Assembly: GCA_018816735.1 (NCBI GenBank)
Contig: JAHIVH010000086.1
Coordinates: 43,836 to 107,835 of the forward strand
Length of the DNA stretch: 64,000 nt
Direction: 5' to 3'
Source: Pseudomonadota bacterium
Lineage (GTDB): Bacteria > Desulfobacterota > Desulfobacteria > Desulfobacterales > JAHIVH01
Shown here: positions 18,923-28,465 of the stretch, in pieces
Layout: every line of letters starts with the position of its first letter
Position numbering within the stretch: position 1 is the stretch's first letter
The notes under the pieces: model-generated
Seen by the model: only the letters and a program-made list of their open reading frames with translations
Database searches by the model: none
Told to the model about the DNA's origin: nothing
Made by a program: the position numbers and the translations under genes

Positions 18923-20140
18923 TTATTCTTTTGAAAATGTATACGTTCGTCTCACATTCCGGATAATCCCCTCAGGCCGAAACACCATCATCGATACGAG
19001 CATGATTCCGAAAATGAGCATCCGGTACTCTGAAAATGCCCTTAAATATTCGGGCAGAAGTGTAAGAACAAGAGCACCTGATATGACACCTAAAATGGAC
19101 CCCATACCGCCCAGCACCACTATGCAAAGAATAATAACCGATTCCCATATGGTAAAACTCGCCGGATTGATGAAGGTGGTTTTGGCAGCAAAAACGACGC
19201 CCCCCATACCCGCCCAGGTTGCCCCAAGAGCAAAGGCGGTTAGTTTCGTCCGGGTCCGGTCTATTCCCATGGCCTGGCAGGCGATTTCATCTTCACGCAA
19301 TGCAATCCAGGCTCTGCCAATTCTGGAATTCTGGAGTCTGTTCACCACAAAAATGGTAAAAAGAACAAGGCCGATCATCACAAAATAGGTAAAAATCGTA
19401 TTTTGCGTGAGCGTCATATCAATACCCAAAAGAGAGGGTCTGGGTATGTTGGCAATGCCGCTTGGCCCATGAGAAAATTCTCCCCAGTTTTCAAGAACCA
19501 GACGAATAATTTCCCCGAATCCCAAGGTGACAATTGCCAGATAATCGCCTCTCAACCTCAGAACAGGATACCCCAAAAGAATACCTGCCAAAGCGGCTAA
19601 AATTGCTGCTATTGGCAAGGTGGTCCAGAACCCCAGTCCGAAATGAAAGTTCAGTAAACCATAGGAATAGGCGCCAACCGCATAAAACGCGACGTATCCC
19701 AGATCAAGAAGACCAGCCAAGCCTACAACGATATTCAATCCCAGGCCTAACATCACATAAATCAAGGCTGTAATCATGATATTGGCCTGGTACATGGAAA
19801 ACAGGAACGGAAAAGAAATGACAAATCCGATCAATATGAAAAGCGCAGGGTAAAAGAATCGCTTATCTGAAAAAGCTTTCTGAAAAGATGTCATATTTCC
19901 GGGGCTTGCAGCATTAATCCGCTGGCTTTTTTCCTTTACAGAAAGAAGATACCGCCAAAGAGCGGACCCCAAAAACGTGCTGACACCCACAATGGCCATA
20001 TTGTACCATCGCCATTCAATCACATTTTCAACCGTATTTACCCGGATCACCAAAATAGGAAATGTTAAAAACATGAACCAGGCACTGATCTGAAACGATT
20101 TTTTAAGTTCGCCACGCACATTCATAAAGATACCACTCAT
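18923..20140 (-). CDS. livM: Branched-chain amino-acid ABC transporter permease LivM
   Basis: A 405-residue permease with an N-terminal extension holding two extra membrane helices, then the LivM core: GLNIVVGLAGLLDLGYVAFY near residue 135, LRLRGDYLAIVTLGFGEIIR near 195 and the conserved GGMGSILGVISGALVL near 350. This forms one half of the transmembrane channel. The start overlaps the stop of livH by four bases (ATGA-type arrangement), which indicates translational coupling. Confidence 0.93.
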   Translation of the reverse strand: MSGIFMNVRGELKKSFQISAWFMFLTFPILVIRVNTVENVIEWRWYNMAIVGVSTFLGSALWRYLLSVKEKSQRINAASPGNMTSFQKAFSDKRFFYPALFILIGFVISFPFLFSMYQANIMITALIYVMLGLGLNIVVGLAGLLDLGYVAFYAVGAYSYGLLNFHFGLGFWTTLPIAAILAALAGILLGYPVLRLRGDYLAIVTLGFGEIIRLVLENWGEFSHGPSGIANIPRPSLLGIDMTLTQNTIFTYFVMIGLVLFTIFVVNRLQNSRIGRAWIALREDEIACQAMGIDRTRTKLTAFALGATWAGMGGVVFAAKTTFINPASFTIWESVIILCIVVLGGMGSILGVISGALVLTLLPEYLRAFSEYRMLIFGIMLVSMMVFRPEGIIRNVRRTYTFSKE

Positions 20141-21054
20141 ACTTTCTGGGTTTCAGAACGCCCAAGGATGCCCGATGGCCTGAATATCAGAATAAGCACA
20201 AGAAAAAGGAAGGCAAATACATCTTCATAATCACTCGAAATATATCCTGTAAAAAACGATTCTGTCCACCCCAGGACAAGGCTCCCCAGAACTGCCCCCG
20301 GAATGCTCCCGATTCCGCCGAGAACAGCTGCCACAAATGCTTTGATGCCCGCAATGAATCCAATATAAAAATTGATCTGACCCACGTGAGACGCAATAAG
20401 CACACCACCAATGGCAGCTGTTGCCGATCCCACAACAAATGTTACCGAAATCACCCGGTTAATATCCACCCCCACAAGAGCAGCCATGATCCTATCCTGA
20501 GCCGTGGCCCTCATTGCCTTTCCAATGATGGTAAATTTAATCATAACTGTTAACAGAATCATCACGGAAACTGTTGTGGCAAGAATTGCTATTTCCTGGG
20601 AGCTTATGATATGCGCATACGGTTCCCAGAAATCAAAATCCGGAATCAAGCTGGGAAATGGCAGAAAGTCTGGTGTCTGGGCCAGAAGCACATAATTCTG
20701 CAAAAAAAGGGACATGCCAATCGCACTGATCAGTGCGGAAAGGCGAGGGGCGTTACGAAGCGGTTTATAAGCTATTTTTTCAATGGCAAACCCATAGGCA
20801 CATGAATAGATAATCGCTGCCACCATTGCTAAAATGGCAACAGCAACATGGTTCATACCTGCATAATTAAGCACGCTTGCAACGATCAGTGCCGTAAACG
20901 CGCCGATCATATATATTTCACCATGGGCAAAGTTGATAAGTTCAATAATCCCATATACCATGGTATAGCCAAGGGCGATCAATGCATAAATGCTGCCGCG
21001 TGTAAGTCCGCCCAGAAGAAGCTCTAAAAAGTATTCCCAGTCCATAAAATGCAC
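20137..21054 (-). CDS. livH: Branched-chain amino-acid ABC transporter permease LivH
   Basis: A 305-residue permease with about eight helices. It shows the LivH features RGSIYALIALGYTMVYGIIE, LINFAHGEIYMIGAF and the cytoplasmic loop GKAMRATAQD, where it contacts the ATPases. The first codon is GTG (MHFMDWEYF); the in-frame ATG at 21045 is an equally good start and neither has a strong ribosome site. It follows livK after a terminator hairpin, so it is probably expressed less than the binding protein. Confidence 0.92.
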   Translation of the reverse strand: MHFMDWEYFLELLLGGLTRGSIYALIALGYTMVYGIIELINFAHGEIYMIGAFTALIVASVLNYAGMNHVAVAILAMVAAIIYSCAYGFAIEKIAYKPLRNAPRLSALISAIGMSLFLQNYVLLAQTPDFLPFPSLIPDFDFWEPYAHIISSQEIAILATTVSVMILLTVMIKFTIIGKAMRATAQDRIMAALVGVDINRVISVTFVVGSATAAIGGVLIASHVGQINFYIGFIAGIKAFVAAVLGGIGSIPGAVLGSLVLGWTESFFTGYISSDYEDVFAFLFLVLILIFRPSGILGRSETQKV

Positions 21055-21070
21055 GGATATATTTTTGGGG

Positions 21071-21102
21071 TAAAAAATGGGGGCAGGTTATCCCTGTCCC
21101 CA
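21071..21102 (-). terminator. Intra-operon terminator between livK and livH
   Basis: On the minus strand GGGGACAGG, a short loop and CCTGCCCCC form a GC-rich stem with one mismatch, followed by ATTTTTTA. It sits in the 67-base gap after livK. Partial termination here would give more binding protein than permease. Confidence 0.65.
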
Positions 21103-21121
21103 ATCATTGCAGCCATGTCTC

Positions 21122-22258
21122 TTATTTTACTTCTGCATATTTACCGTCTTTAACCTGATAAACGGAAAAACCTGCGCCTATGGCATCGCCACGTTCATCG
21201 AACTTGATTTTCCCAATGGGAGTTTCAACCCATTCCGTTTTCAGCGCTTTTGAGACAGCAGCATAATCGGTGGAGCCTGCTTTTTCAATGGCATTTAAAA
21301 TAGCCAGCACAGCTGAATAGGCATTTTCATAAAATGCACCGGGGTCTGATTTGAATTCTTCTTTGTGGGCATTAACCGCCTTGATGTTCAAAGGATTTTT
21401 CGAAGAATCCTTGGGGCCGGAGGCATAAACGCCCTGTGCATACTCACCGGCAACCTTGATAAAGGTATCATCTTTTACACCATCATCTGAAATAAAAATG
21501 GTATCCATCCTTTTTTTACGCATCTGGGTCACAATTTTTGAGGCTTCCGGATGGTAACCGCCAAATATAACCGCCTGGGCATCCGATCGTTTGATTTTCT
21601 GTACAACCGCTGAATAATCCACTGCACCGGGAGTGATTCCTTCGTACAATACCACTTCTGCCTTGCCTGATTCTTCAAGAAATTTTTTGGCGAACTCGGC
21701 AAATCCTTTTCCATAATCCCCTTTATCGTGAATAACGGCAATTTTGTTCAGTTTCAATACATTCAGTGCAAAATCCACATCTAGCTTGGCCTGTGCATCA
21801 TCTGATGCAATTGTCCTGTAAAAATTAGGGTAATCGCCACTTTGAGTCAGTGCCGGATTGGTTGCCGAAGGTGACATGCAGATGATATTTGAATCCTTAT
21901 AAATGCCCAGAGCCGCTTTTGTGGCACCGCTGCAGATATGTCCCATGACGACATTCACACCTTGTGAAACCAGCTTGGTTGCTGTGTTGGTCGCAATCTC
22001 AGGCTTGCATGCATCATCTTCAACCAGAAGCTCCACCTGTTTCCCCAGAACACCACCATTGGCATTGATTTCTTTGACCACGAGTTTAGCGGCATTGACA
22101 CTGGGAATACCGTAAGACGCAAGGTCTCCACTATGGGCACCTGCCACACCAAGCTTGATGGTGCCATCTTCCGCCCACGACATACTTCCTGAAAACATAA
22201 AAATCGCTGCCATGAACGCCAAGACCATGCCTTTAATCCATTTCTTTGATTGTTTCAT
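21122..22258 (-). CDS. livK: Branched-chain amino-acid ABC transporter substrate-binding protein
   Basis: From the ATG at 22258 (GGGGAGG lies eight bases upstream) this is a 378-residue periplasmic binding protein of the Leu/Ile/Val family. It has a signal peptide (basic start, hydrophobic stretch, probable cleavage after SWA). IKLGVAGAHSGDLASYG opens the mature domain, and VVMGHICSGATKAALGIY and ICMSPSATNPALT are the typical ligand-cleft segments. It delivers the solute to LivHMGF. It is the first gene of the operon, with its own strong promoter and a terminator just after it. Confidence 0.92.
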   Translation of the reverse strand: MKQSKKWIKGMVLAFMAAIFMFSGSMSWAEDGTIKLGVAGAHSGDLASYGIPSVNAAKLVVKEINANGGVLGKQVELLVEDDACKPEIATNTATKLVSQGVNVVMGHICSGATKAALGIYKDSNIICMSPSATNPALTQSGDYPNFYRTIASDDAQAKLDVDFALNVLKLNKIAVIHDKGDYGKGFAEFAKKFLEESGKAEVVLYEGITPGAVDYSAVVQKIKRSDAQAVIFGGYHPEASKIVTQMRKKRMDTIFISDDGVKDDTFIKVAGEYAQGVYASGPKDSSKNPLNIKAVNAHKEEFKSDPGAFYENAYSAVLAILNAIEKAGSTDYAAVSKALKTEWVETPIGKIKFDERGDAIGAGFSVYQVKDGKYAEVK

Positions 22259-22283
22259 ACATTTTCCTCCCCAATTAATATGC

Positions 22284-22312
22284 GTTATAAAAAAATAATG
22301 CCAACATTTCAA
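22284..22312 (-). promoter_or_regulatory. Sigma70-type promoter of the liv operon
   Basis: Minus-strand TTGAAA (22312-22307), a 17-base spacer and TATAAC (22289-22284) match the consensus at five of six positions each. The start codon is about 25 bases downstream. The rest of the 354-base gap to nadK (22313-22612) is AT-rich. It holds a TATACT box at 22401-22406 that could serve nadK, but no convincing -35 partner or other structure. Confidence 0.6.
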
Positions 22313-22612
22313 GCCACTATACAAACGATGATACTGTAACGGTATTGATTAGGACATTTATGATAAACTGAGTGTTAATTTACGATTAAAAGGGCGAAAG
22401 TATACTAATAACCAGATAAATCCACGTCAAGTAAAAAATAGACCATCATTTTGCCTGGTTGCAAAGCAAATGCAAAAGGATAAAAAGATTTGAAATCATT
22501 TAGAAGCGGCAAAATGGTTAATTCGTTGCCTTTATCCTATACAAAATCAGAAGAATGGTGTATGCGGAGCATAAATGCTATCAAAAAAAGCCGACAAGAC
22601 AGGGAGTTGTTG

Positions 22613-23485
22613 ATGGTGAAAAAAATCGGATTAGTCGTCAAACATGATGAAATGGCCCTTTTAAAAGCCGATGAATTCGAAAAATGGCTTTTAGAAAAGA
22701 GCTGCCATATCCTTCGATACAATATCCTTCCCCTGAAAGCCGAAAATGGACAAGTTCAAGCCCCCAAATCTTTGCCGGTAAGCGCTACAAAAGATCTCTT
22801 TTGTGTATTTGCGCTGGGAGGTGATGGAACCTTCTTATCTGCGGCCCGTTGGATAGGCGACCTGGAAATTCCCATGTTGGGTGTAAAATTCGGAGATGTG
22901 GGATTTCTTGCAGAAACAGCTGAAGACAATTTCTTTAATATTGCAGCATCCATTCTTGAAAACGACTTTTCAACCACTCCCAGAACCAGACTGCTTGTAA
23001 CTGTAAAAATAAATGACAAAATTATTCGTAAAGTCACCGTTCTAAACGATATTGTCATCAACAAAGGCGCCCTTGCAAGACTCGCTCATATTGACACATT
23101 TATTGATGACACTTTTCTTACAACTTACAGAAGTGATGGCCTCATCATCGCTACCCCGACAGGGTCAACGGCGTATTCACTTGCGGCAGGCGGGCCGGTT
23201 ATCCATCCGGCCGTATCCGGCATGATCATTACACCCATCTGCCCGTTCACATTGACCAATCGCCCTTTGATCATTCCTGATACCGCCTGTATCAGTATTC
23301 GAATTTCACCCAAATCATCTGATATTTTGCTTACATTTGACGGACAGGAAGGGCTTGAAATAACAAGCAAGCATGCAATTACAATTGAAAAGGGGCCCCA
23401 TCCGATCCATATGATTTCCATAAAAGGGCAGCACTACTATGATGTGTTGAAAAACAAGCTGAAATGGAGTGGCAGCCGGATATAA
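22613..23485 (+). CDS. nadK: NAD kinase
   Basis: From the ATG at 22613 (GGGAG six bases upstream) the protein is 290 residues, the normal NadK length. It phosphorylates NAD to NADP using ATP or polyphosphate. The GGDGT motif lies in [14 protein letters not shown] near residue 63. LNDIVINKG is the conserved NE/D motif region, and [19 protein letters not shown] is the nucleotide-binding signature. An in-frame upstream ATG at 22490 adds 41 residues with no homology to the family, so it was not used. Confidence 0.93.
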   Translation: MVKKIGLVVKHDEMALLKADEFEKWLLEKSCHILRYNILPLKAENGQVQAPKSLPVSATKDLFCVFALGGDGTFLSAARWIGDLEIPMLGVKFGDVGFLAETAEDNFFNIAASILENDFSTTPRTRLLVTVKINDKIIRKVTVLNDIVINKGALARLAHIDTFIDDTFLTTYRSDGLIIATPTGSTAYSLAAGGPVIHPAVSGMIITPICPFTLTNRPLIIPDTACISIRISPKSSDILLTFDGQEGLEITSKHAITIEKGPHPIHMISIKGQHYYDVLKNKLKWSGSRI

Positions 23486-23602
23486 AAATTCGCCGTTTTT
23501 TTAGTTTAAATCTTTTCCTTCACACAACAAATTGACAATAGTTTGCCACTTGAATTATTATTTTAAGAAATGATGTTACCTCCCTTAACTGTATGGTGAT
23601 TC

Positions 23603-25171
23603 ATGACAGACACGATTAACATCACAAAAGCACCTCATCCGGATCTCTTCTGCCATGATATGCCGACCCTGCCCTGCCCTGAAAAGGGGAAAGTACTCAT
23701 CACAGGCGCCACCGGTTATATTGGCGGTCGTCTGGTACCTGAACTGGTTGCCAGGGGATATGATGTCAGAGTCATGGTCCGAAAAATATCACCTGAACAA
23801 AATGAAAAATGGCCAGATGTCGAAATCGTGGAAGCCGATGCCCTGAAAAAAGAGACCCTGGATTCGGCCATGGAGGGCATTTATACCGCGTACTATCTGA
23901 TTCACTCGATGCTTTTGGGCCACAGAAAATTTGAATCAGCAGATATAACAGCCGCAAAAAACTTCAGGGAAGCTTCAGAAAGAAATAAGCTTCAACGGAT
24001 TATTTACCTTGGTGGATTGGGAGATACGAGGTCTTCTCTGTCTCCTCATCTGAGAAGTCGGATGGGGGTGGCGGATGAACTTTTAAAAGGACGCGTCCCT
24101 GTAACGACATTGCGAGCGGCTGTAATCATCGGATCTGGAAGTGCATCCTATGAAATTATCAAGCATCTGGTAAGAAATCTCTATGTTCTTATACTTCCTC
24201 GATGGGTTAAGACCCGATGTCAGCCAATTGGCATAAGGGATGTTATCAAATACCTTGTAGGTGTTCTTGAAACAGATGAAACCAAAGGCAGATCGTTTGA
24301 TATCGGTGGGCCTGATATTTTAACCTATGAATCGCTTTTAAAAGCATCCGCCAGGTTAAACGGAAAAACAAAATTTTTTATTCCCTCCCCGGTTTCAAAC
24401 ATCAGGTTATTTTCCTATATGGTCAGTTTGATGACACCTGTACCTGCGCCAATCAGCTTTTGCCTGATGGAGGGCATCGTAAACGAAGTGGTTTGTAAAA
24501 ATCAGGACATTCAAAAACTGATTCCATTTCAACCCATTCCCCACACGCTTGCGCTGAAACGTGCTCTTGAGAGAGAAATACTTGAAAATGTATCCACAAG
24601 ATGGTCAGATGCATATCCAAGGACCTATACCCGCGCCACAAAATTGATTGATCTTAAACTCCCCCCGCGATTTACAAGCTCTTATTCCCTTTTCAGTACA
24701 AAGAATGAAGCTTCTCTTTTTCATTCCATATGCAGAATTGGGGGAGATCAGGGCTGGTTCAATTCAAACTGGATGTGGAAATTAAGAGGGCTTCTTGACA
24801 GAATGCTTTTAGGCGTGGGAACGCAAAGAGGAAGAAAAAGTGATGCACTCTTGAGGATCAACGATATTATCGATTTCTGGAGAATCGAAAATCTTGTCCA
24901 GAATCAACTGCTCCTTTTAAGAGCTGAAATGAAATTGCCAGGTAAGGCATGGCTGGAATTTTCTATCAAAAAAGAATTTCAGGGGAACATCCTGAGTGTG
25001 ACGGCTTATTATGAACCCGAAGGACGGTTTGGGGTTCTTTATTGGTATATTTTTCTGCCTTTTCATCATTATATTTTTAATGACATCATCGTTCAGATCG
25101 AAAAAAAATCCAGGATCTCTGAAAGGAATATCACGGTTCTTGCTGCGCAGCCTGATGATCGGGAAGAATAA
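23603..25171 (+). CDS. NAD(P)-binding SDR protein with C-terminal DUF2867
   Basis: A 522-residue two-domain protein. Residues about 28-330 are an atypical/extended SDR Rossmann domain with the dinucleotide motif ITGATGYIGGRLVPELVARG and a YLIHSMLLG segment. Residues about 340-510 match DUF2867, an SRPBCC-like domain (WFNSNWMWKLRGLLDRMLLG, then YWYIFLPFHHYIF). The combination is found in YbjT-like oxidoreductases of unknown substrate. Its 3' end overlaps the convergent tetR gene by 41 bases. Confidence 0.8.
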   Translation: MTDTINITKAPHPDLFCHDMPTLPCPEKGKVLITGATGYIGGRLVPELVARGYDVRVMVRKISPEQNEKWPDVEIVEADALKKETLDSAMEGIYTAYYLIHSMLLGHRKFESADITAAKNFREASERNKLQRIIYLGGLGDTRSSLSPHLRSRMGVADELLKGRVPVTTLRAAVIIGSGSASYEIIKHLVRNLYVLILPRWVKTRCQPIGIRDVIKYLVGVLETDETKGRSFDIGGPDILTYESLLKASARLNGKTKFFIPSPVSNIRLFSYMVSLMTPVPAPISFCLMEGIVNEVVCKNQDIQKLIPFQPIPHTLALKRALEREILENVSTRWSDAYPRTYTRATKLIDLKLPPRFTSSYSLFSTKNEASLFHSICRIGGDQGWFNSNWMWKLRGLLDRMLLGVGTQRGRKSDALLRINDIIDFWRIENLVQNQLLLLRAEMKLPGKAWLEFSIKKEFQGNILSVTAYYEPEGRFGVLYWYIFLPFHHYIFNDIIVQIEKKSRISERNITVLAAQPDDREE

Positions 25172-25841
25172 TGCTTAATAGACGTGGAAAAAACAAAAGT
25201 ACCATTGTCTCCTGCACCCAATTTCTGTATTCAGGACTGTCCGGTTCCATTCTGAGGATGGTTGCATAGCTTGAACTCGCACCAAGGTAATTAATAATCA
25301 AGGCCGAAAAACTGTAAACCAGTCGACTGACTTCATCCAGAGAAAATTTTATCGGAAGGGTTTTTTGCATGGTATGCATAAAGTGGATTAGAAAATCAAT
25401 AAACAGTTCAAATCCTGGCAAATCTTCCAGTTTTTCCACATGAGCGGTATTTTGCATAACCGTCCTCATTAACTCCGGATTTTCATAGTGAAAATCGATA
25501 ATGCGGTTGATGAAGATTGGCAGGCCTTTTTTCAATGAATAATCGTCAAGCCCCTCATATAATGTTTTCTCAAACGCGTCGAATTCTTCAACCATCTCAA
25601 CAACAACTGCCTCAAAAAGCTTTTCCTTGCTTGGGAAATAATAACTGATCAATGGATGGTCAAACCCCCCTTCCTTTCCGACCATCCTGATGCTGGCCAC
25701 ATGATAAGGATGTTTTGCAAAAATTTTTCTTGCAGCTTTAAGGATCTTTTTTCGGGTTTCGTAACCTTTTCCCTTTTTCAATTGCTTCGTCCTTTTTTCC
25801 TGGCTCAATTTATCCTTAACTTTTGCAGTATTTTTATTCAT
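25131..25841 (-). CDS. TetR-family transcriptional regulator
   Basis: A 236-residue regulator. A Lys-rich N-terminal tail precedes the TetR helix-turn-helix (about 30-80: RKKILKAARKIFAKHPYHVA, then FDHPLISYYFPSKEKLFEAV). The C-terminal ligand-binding half is helical and has no recognised ligand signature. It is divergent from the SCP2-like gene at 26005. A palindrome at 25894-25910 between the two is the likely operator, so it probably represses itself and the SCP2 gene. An acyl-CoA or other lipid inducer is a guess from the neighbours. Confidence 0.85.
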   Translation of the reverse strand: MNKNTAKVKDKLSQEKRTKQLKKGKGYETRKKILKAARKIFAKHPYHVASIRMVGKEGGFDHPLISYYFPSKEKLFEAVVVEMVEEFDAFEKTLYEGLDDYSLKKGLPIFINRIIDFHYENPELMRTVMQNTAHVEKLEDLPGFELFIDFLIHFMHTMQKTLPIKFSLDEVSRLVYSFSALIINYLGASSSYATILRMEPDSPEYRNWVQETMVLLFFPRLLSIILPDHQAAQQEP

Positions 25842-25893
25842 GCCAGTCTATTTAGAATAGCTAAGGGCTTCTGTCAAGAATTACAACAAAAAC

Positions 25894-25910
25894 TTTTACC
25901 GGTTGTAAAA
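25894..25910. promoter_or_regulatory. Probable TetR operator palindrome
   Basis: TTTTAC-CGGTT-GTAAAA is a perfect 6-bp inverted repeat with a five-base spacer, in the gap between the divergent tetR and SCP2-like genes and directly upstream of the -35 box at 25917. Position and symmetry suit a TetR dimer. Confidence 0.5.
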
Positions 25911-25916
25911 TTTATC

Positions 25917-25945
25917 TTGACATTTTTTTTCACACCCGTTAAAAA
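25917..25945 (+). promoter_or_regulatory. Candidate promoter of the SCP2-like gene
   Basis: TTGACA (25917-25922), a 17-base spacer and TAAAAA (25940-25945). The -35 is perfect; the -10 matches four of six. It overlaps closely with the palindrome at 25894-25910. Confidence 0.4.
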
Positions 25946-26004
25946 ACAAATCAGATTATTTGACAATCGGTAAATTAATATGAATTACAGAAGGAGGCTT
26001 TATT

Positions 26005-26571
26005 ATGGTAGCATCCATACCCGTCGACACCAGTGTAAAAGAACTGTTAACAAAAGTTATGCCCGAACTGACCCAAAAAGCATTTGCTGAAACCAATGCT
26101 GTAGCGGAATTTGCAGGGACAGAGATTACCATGCAGGTGGATACGTCAAAAGGATCGTACAGCTATGTTTTGAAAAATGGAAAAGACATTGATGTAAACG
26201 AGGGACAACTTGAAAATCCCATGGTTGTGCTAAAAGTGACCGAGGACGATATAAAAAAAATGATCACCAACCAGGAACTGGATATGCTGCTTGGCATGAC
26301 TACAGACCTCACAAAAACCAAATACAATTGCATTAAAAATCTGAACGGTGGGTTTAATGCAAAATTGTCAAACGAAGATGGAAGCATTTACGATATCGGC
26401 GTTCTATTCAACGGTGCAGGCAACTACAAGGCAACCATTAAAATGAAAACCGCTGATTCAACTTCGCTCATGCGGAAGCAGGCTAATCCGATGAGTCTTT
26501 TCATGGCAGGTGGTATGCAAATTGAAGGAGATATGGCGTTTGCACTTTCAGTTCAACCGTTATTTCTTTAA
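26005..26571 (+). CDS. SCP2 sterol-carrier-like domain protein
   Basis: A 188-residue soluble protein with the SCP2-like pattern: a strand-rich core (about 25-120) including AEFAGTEITMQVDTS, a VVLKVTEDDIKKMITNQELD helix region and a C-terminal segment with GGMQIEGDMAFALS, which is characteristic of SCP2 domains. Such domains bind hydrophobic ligands such as fatty acyl groups. AGAAGGAGG precedes the ATG. It is followed, after a terminator-like structure, by a flavin oxidoreductase gene with the same kind of ribosome site, and is probably controlled by the divergent TetR protein. Confidence 0.75.
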   Translation: MVASIPVDTSVKELLTKVMPELTQKAFAETNAVAEFAGTEITMQVDTSKGSYSYVLKNGKDIDVNEGQLENPMVVLKVTEDDIKKMITNQELDMLLGMTTDLTKTKYNCIKNLNGGFNAKLSNEDGSIYDIGVLFNGAGNYKATIKMKTADSTSLMRKQANPMSLFMAGGMQIEGDMAFALSVQPLFL

Positions 26572-26604
26572 TTGATAGGTGTGCAATAAAATATATTTGC
26601 CATT

Positions 26605-26639
26605 TCTTCAGTCAATGCCAAAACCCCATTAACTGAAGA
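26605..26639 (+). other. Stem-loop upstream of a terminator
   Basis: TCTTCAGT and ACTGAAGA form a perfect 8-bp stem around a 19-base loop. It precedes the terminator hairpin at 26647 in the 183-base gap between the SCP2-like and oxidoreductase genes. Confidence 0.4.
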
Positions 26640-26646
26640 TAGACTT

Positions 26647-26708
26647 GGCCGGTTTCGGTTCTTTTGTGCCATAAAAACCTCTATATTTCCGAAATCGGCC
26701 ATTTTTTT
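26647..26708 (+). terminator. Long-stem intrinsic terminator
   Basis: GGCCGGTTTCGG and CCGAAATCGGCC pair over 12 positions (one G-T) around a loop of about 30 bases and are followed by ATTTTTTT. It should end the SCP2-like transcript or attenuate transcription into the oxidoreductase gene. Confidence 0.65.
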
Positions 26709-26754
26709 AATAGCGCACCTGAAACACCATTCATATTTTCAGAAGGAGGCGACG

Positions 26755-27915
26755 ATGGGAAGACCTGTTCTAAGGACACCATTATGTGACATGCTTGGTA
26801 TTGAATATCCAATCGTAAGTGCCGGAATGGGGCCAACCCTTATAGGAGAGCCAAATGGTGCCCCTGTAGAACTTGTTGTGGCTGTTTCAGAGGCAGGTGG
26901 ACTGGGTGTCTTGGGCGGTGCCGGTTTTTCACTGAATGAATTGAAAGAAGCCATTTGCGACATCAAATCAAAAACAGACAAACCCTTTGGAGTGGATCTG
27001 CTTTTACCGAAAAATCTACCTGGAACACAAGAGGCCGGCGACTTGATCAAAGAAGATGAAGTGTCACTTTCTGAAATTATGAAACTTATGCCGGAACAAC
27101 ATGCCAACTGGTATAAAAAAATAAAAAAAGAAATGAACCTGCCGGATATTGATCATCTTTTTGTTAAAATGAATACAGTAACCATGCGTCCCAAAGCAGC
27201 GGTTCAAATCTGTATTGATGAAAAAGTGCCCCTTTTTTGTGCAGGACTGGGAGATCCCGGATTCATGGTTGATGAGGCGCATGCAAATAATATGAAAGTA
27301 CTGGGCGTGGTCGGCAATTCAAAAAACGCCGGAAGAGTCGCAAGGTCAGGTGTAGATTTGATTGCTGCTCAGGGGCATGAAGGTGGTGGACATACCGGGA
27401 GAGTCGGAACAATGGCACTTCTCCCACAGGCAATTGACGCAGCCTATCCTGTTCCTGTGCTTGGTGCAGGAGGAATTGGCGATGGACGAGGTGTTGCCGC
27501 AGCACTGGCAATGGGATGTGTCGGTGTATGGGTTGGCACACGCTTTCTTGCAACAACTGAAGGTGGTGCAATGGAACTCTGCAAACAGAAAATAGTAGCA
27601 TCAACAGATGAAGACACAAGAGTCAGCACACTTTATACGGGAAAAACATCACGGGCAAGCTATACAAAATACCATGATCTTTGGGCATCATCAGAGCTAC
27701 CGGCACTGCCTTTTCCATTTCAGGTCCTTTTTTCATCAGCACTTCTCGGAGGATTTATCAAGGGAGGATTGGATGATCATGTCGGTGGATTTGCAGGGCA
27801 GATTTCCGGCCTTATCCATGAGATCAAACCGGCAGCTTCAGTTCTAAAGGAAATGGTCGAAGAAACAATAGATATTCTCAAAAGGAGGCTTCCTGGACTC
27901 GTGGCGGTAAAATAA
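26755..27915 (+). CDS. FMN-dependent nitronate monooxygenase / FabK-like oxidoreductase
   Basis: A 386-residue TIM-barrel flavoprotein of the 2-nitropropane dioxygenase/enoyl-reductase (NMO/FabK) superfamily. Visible family motifs are the N-terminal LGIEYPIVSAGMG, AAQGHEGGGHTG near 205 and PVLGAGGIGDGRG near 238, which builds the phosphate-binding site, followed by GVWVGTRFL. Members oxidise nitronates or reduce enoyl thioesters; sequence alone does not separate these. The neighbouring SCP2-like and TetR genes would suit a lipid-related role. GAAGGAGG precedes the ATG. Confidence 0.85.
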   Translation: MGRPVLRTPLCDMLGIEYPIVSAGMGPTLIGEPNGAPVELVVAVSEAGGLGVLGGAGFSLNELKEAICDIKSKTDKPFGVDLLLPKNLPGTQEAGDLIKEDEVSLSEIMKLMPEQHANWYKKIKKEMNLPDIDHLFVKMNTVTMRPKAAVQICIDEKVPLFCAGLGDPGFMVDEAHANNMKVLGVVGNSKNAGRVARSGVDLIAAQGHEGGGHTGRVGTMALLPQAIDAAYPVPVLGAGGIGDGRGVAAALAMGCVGVWVGTRFLATTEGGAMELCKQKIVASTDEDTRVSTLYTGKTSRASYTKYHDLWASSELPALPFPFQVLFSSALLGGFIKGGLDDHVGGFAGQISGLIHEIKPAASVLKEMVEETIDILKRRLPGLVAVK

Positions 27916-28465
27916 TTTTCACAATTCAATGCATTTTCTATTATAACGAACAGTATTCTTTTCTTAAAAACCATTTCTATTCAATTATATTAACAAGATA
28001 CTTTCAATCTCTGCTTATTAATAATATCTCCGAAGAAATGAATCGATATTGGATTTCATAAGCGATTAATGCCATCTTCCTTTCCCCAATAAATCTTTTT
28101 TATAGGAATAAAACCCTATAAGTAAAGGTATTGTCCCAGGAAAATAAGATACTCTATCTATAGACTGGAACACTATAATGAAATAGTATAACTAGAAGAT
28201 AAAAAAGGGAAAATGTTCTAAATGTCCCATTTAAAATGAAATTTTGGCTGTATTGTCTTTTCATAAGCCTAACAGATGCGATGCAGGCCTGCTCACACCT
28301 ACTCATACCAAAGCTGCAACAGCCAGAAAATGACTATTTGAAATAAAACAATCGTTTTCTTCCAGTGACAAATTTTGTTTTTTTATTTATTTTTCTACCA
28401 TTTTCAAAATTTTCTGTTATAAGAAGGTACAAAATAGTTTAATATTTAAGCAAGAAAGAAGGCTG
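27916..28465. other. AT-rich 550-base non-coding gap
   Basis: No convincing ORF on either strand. It contains several short imperfect inverted repeats, for example AAATTTTG near 28370 and CAAAATTT near 28404, just before the XRE regulator gene, which could be its operator. A TATAAG box at about 28420 may be that gene's -10. No clear terminator, riboswitch or tRNA was seen. Confidence 0.4.

Noticed and set aside
26572..26754. Known riboswitch class before the flavin oxidoreductase
   Set aside because: The two hairpins do not show the conserved core of FMN, TPP or other riboswitches that I can recognise.
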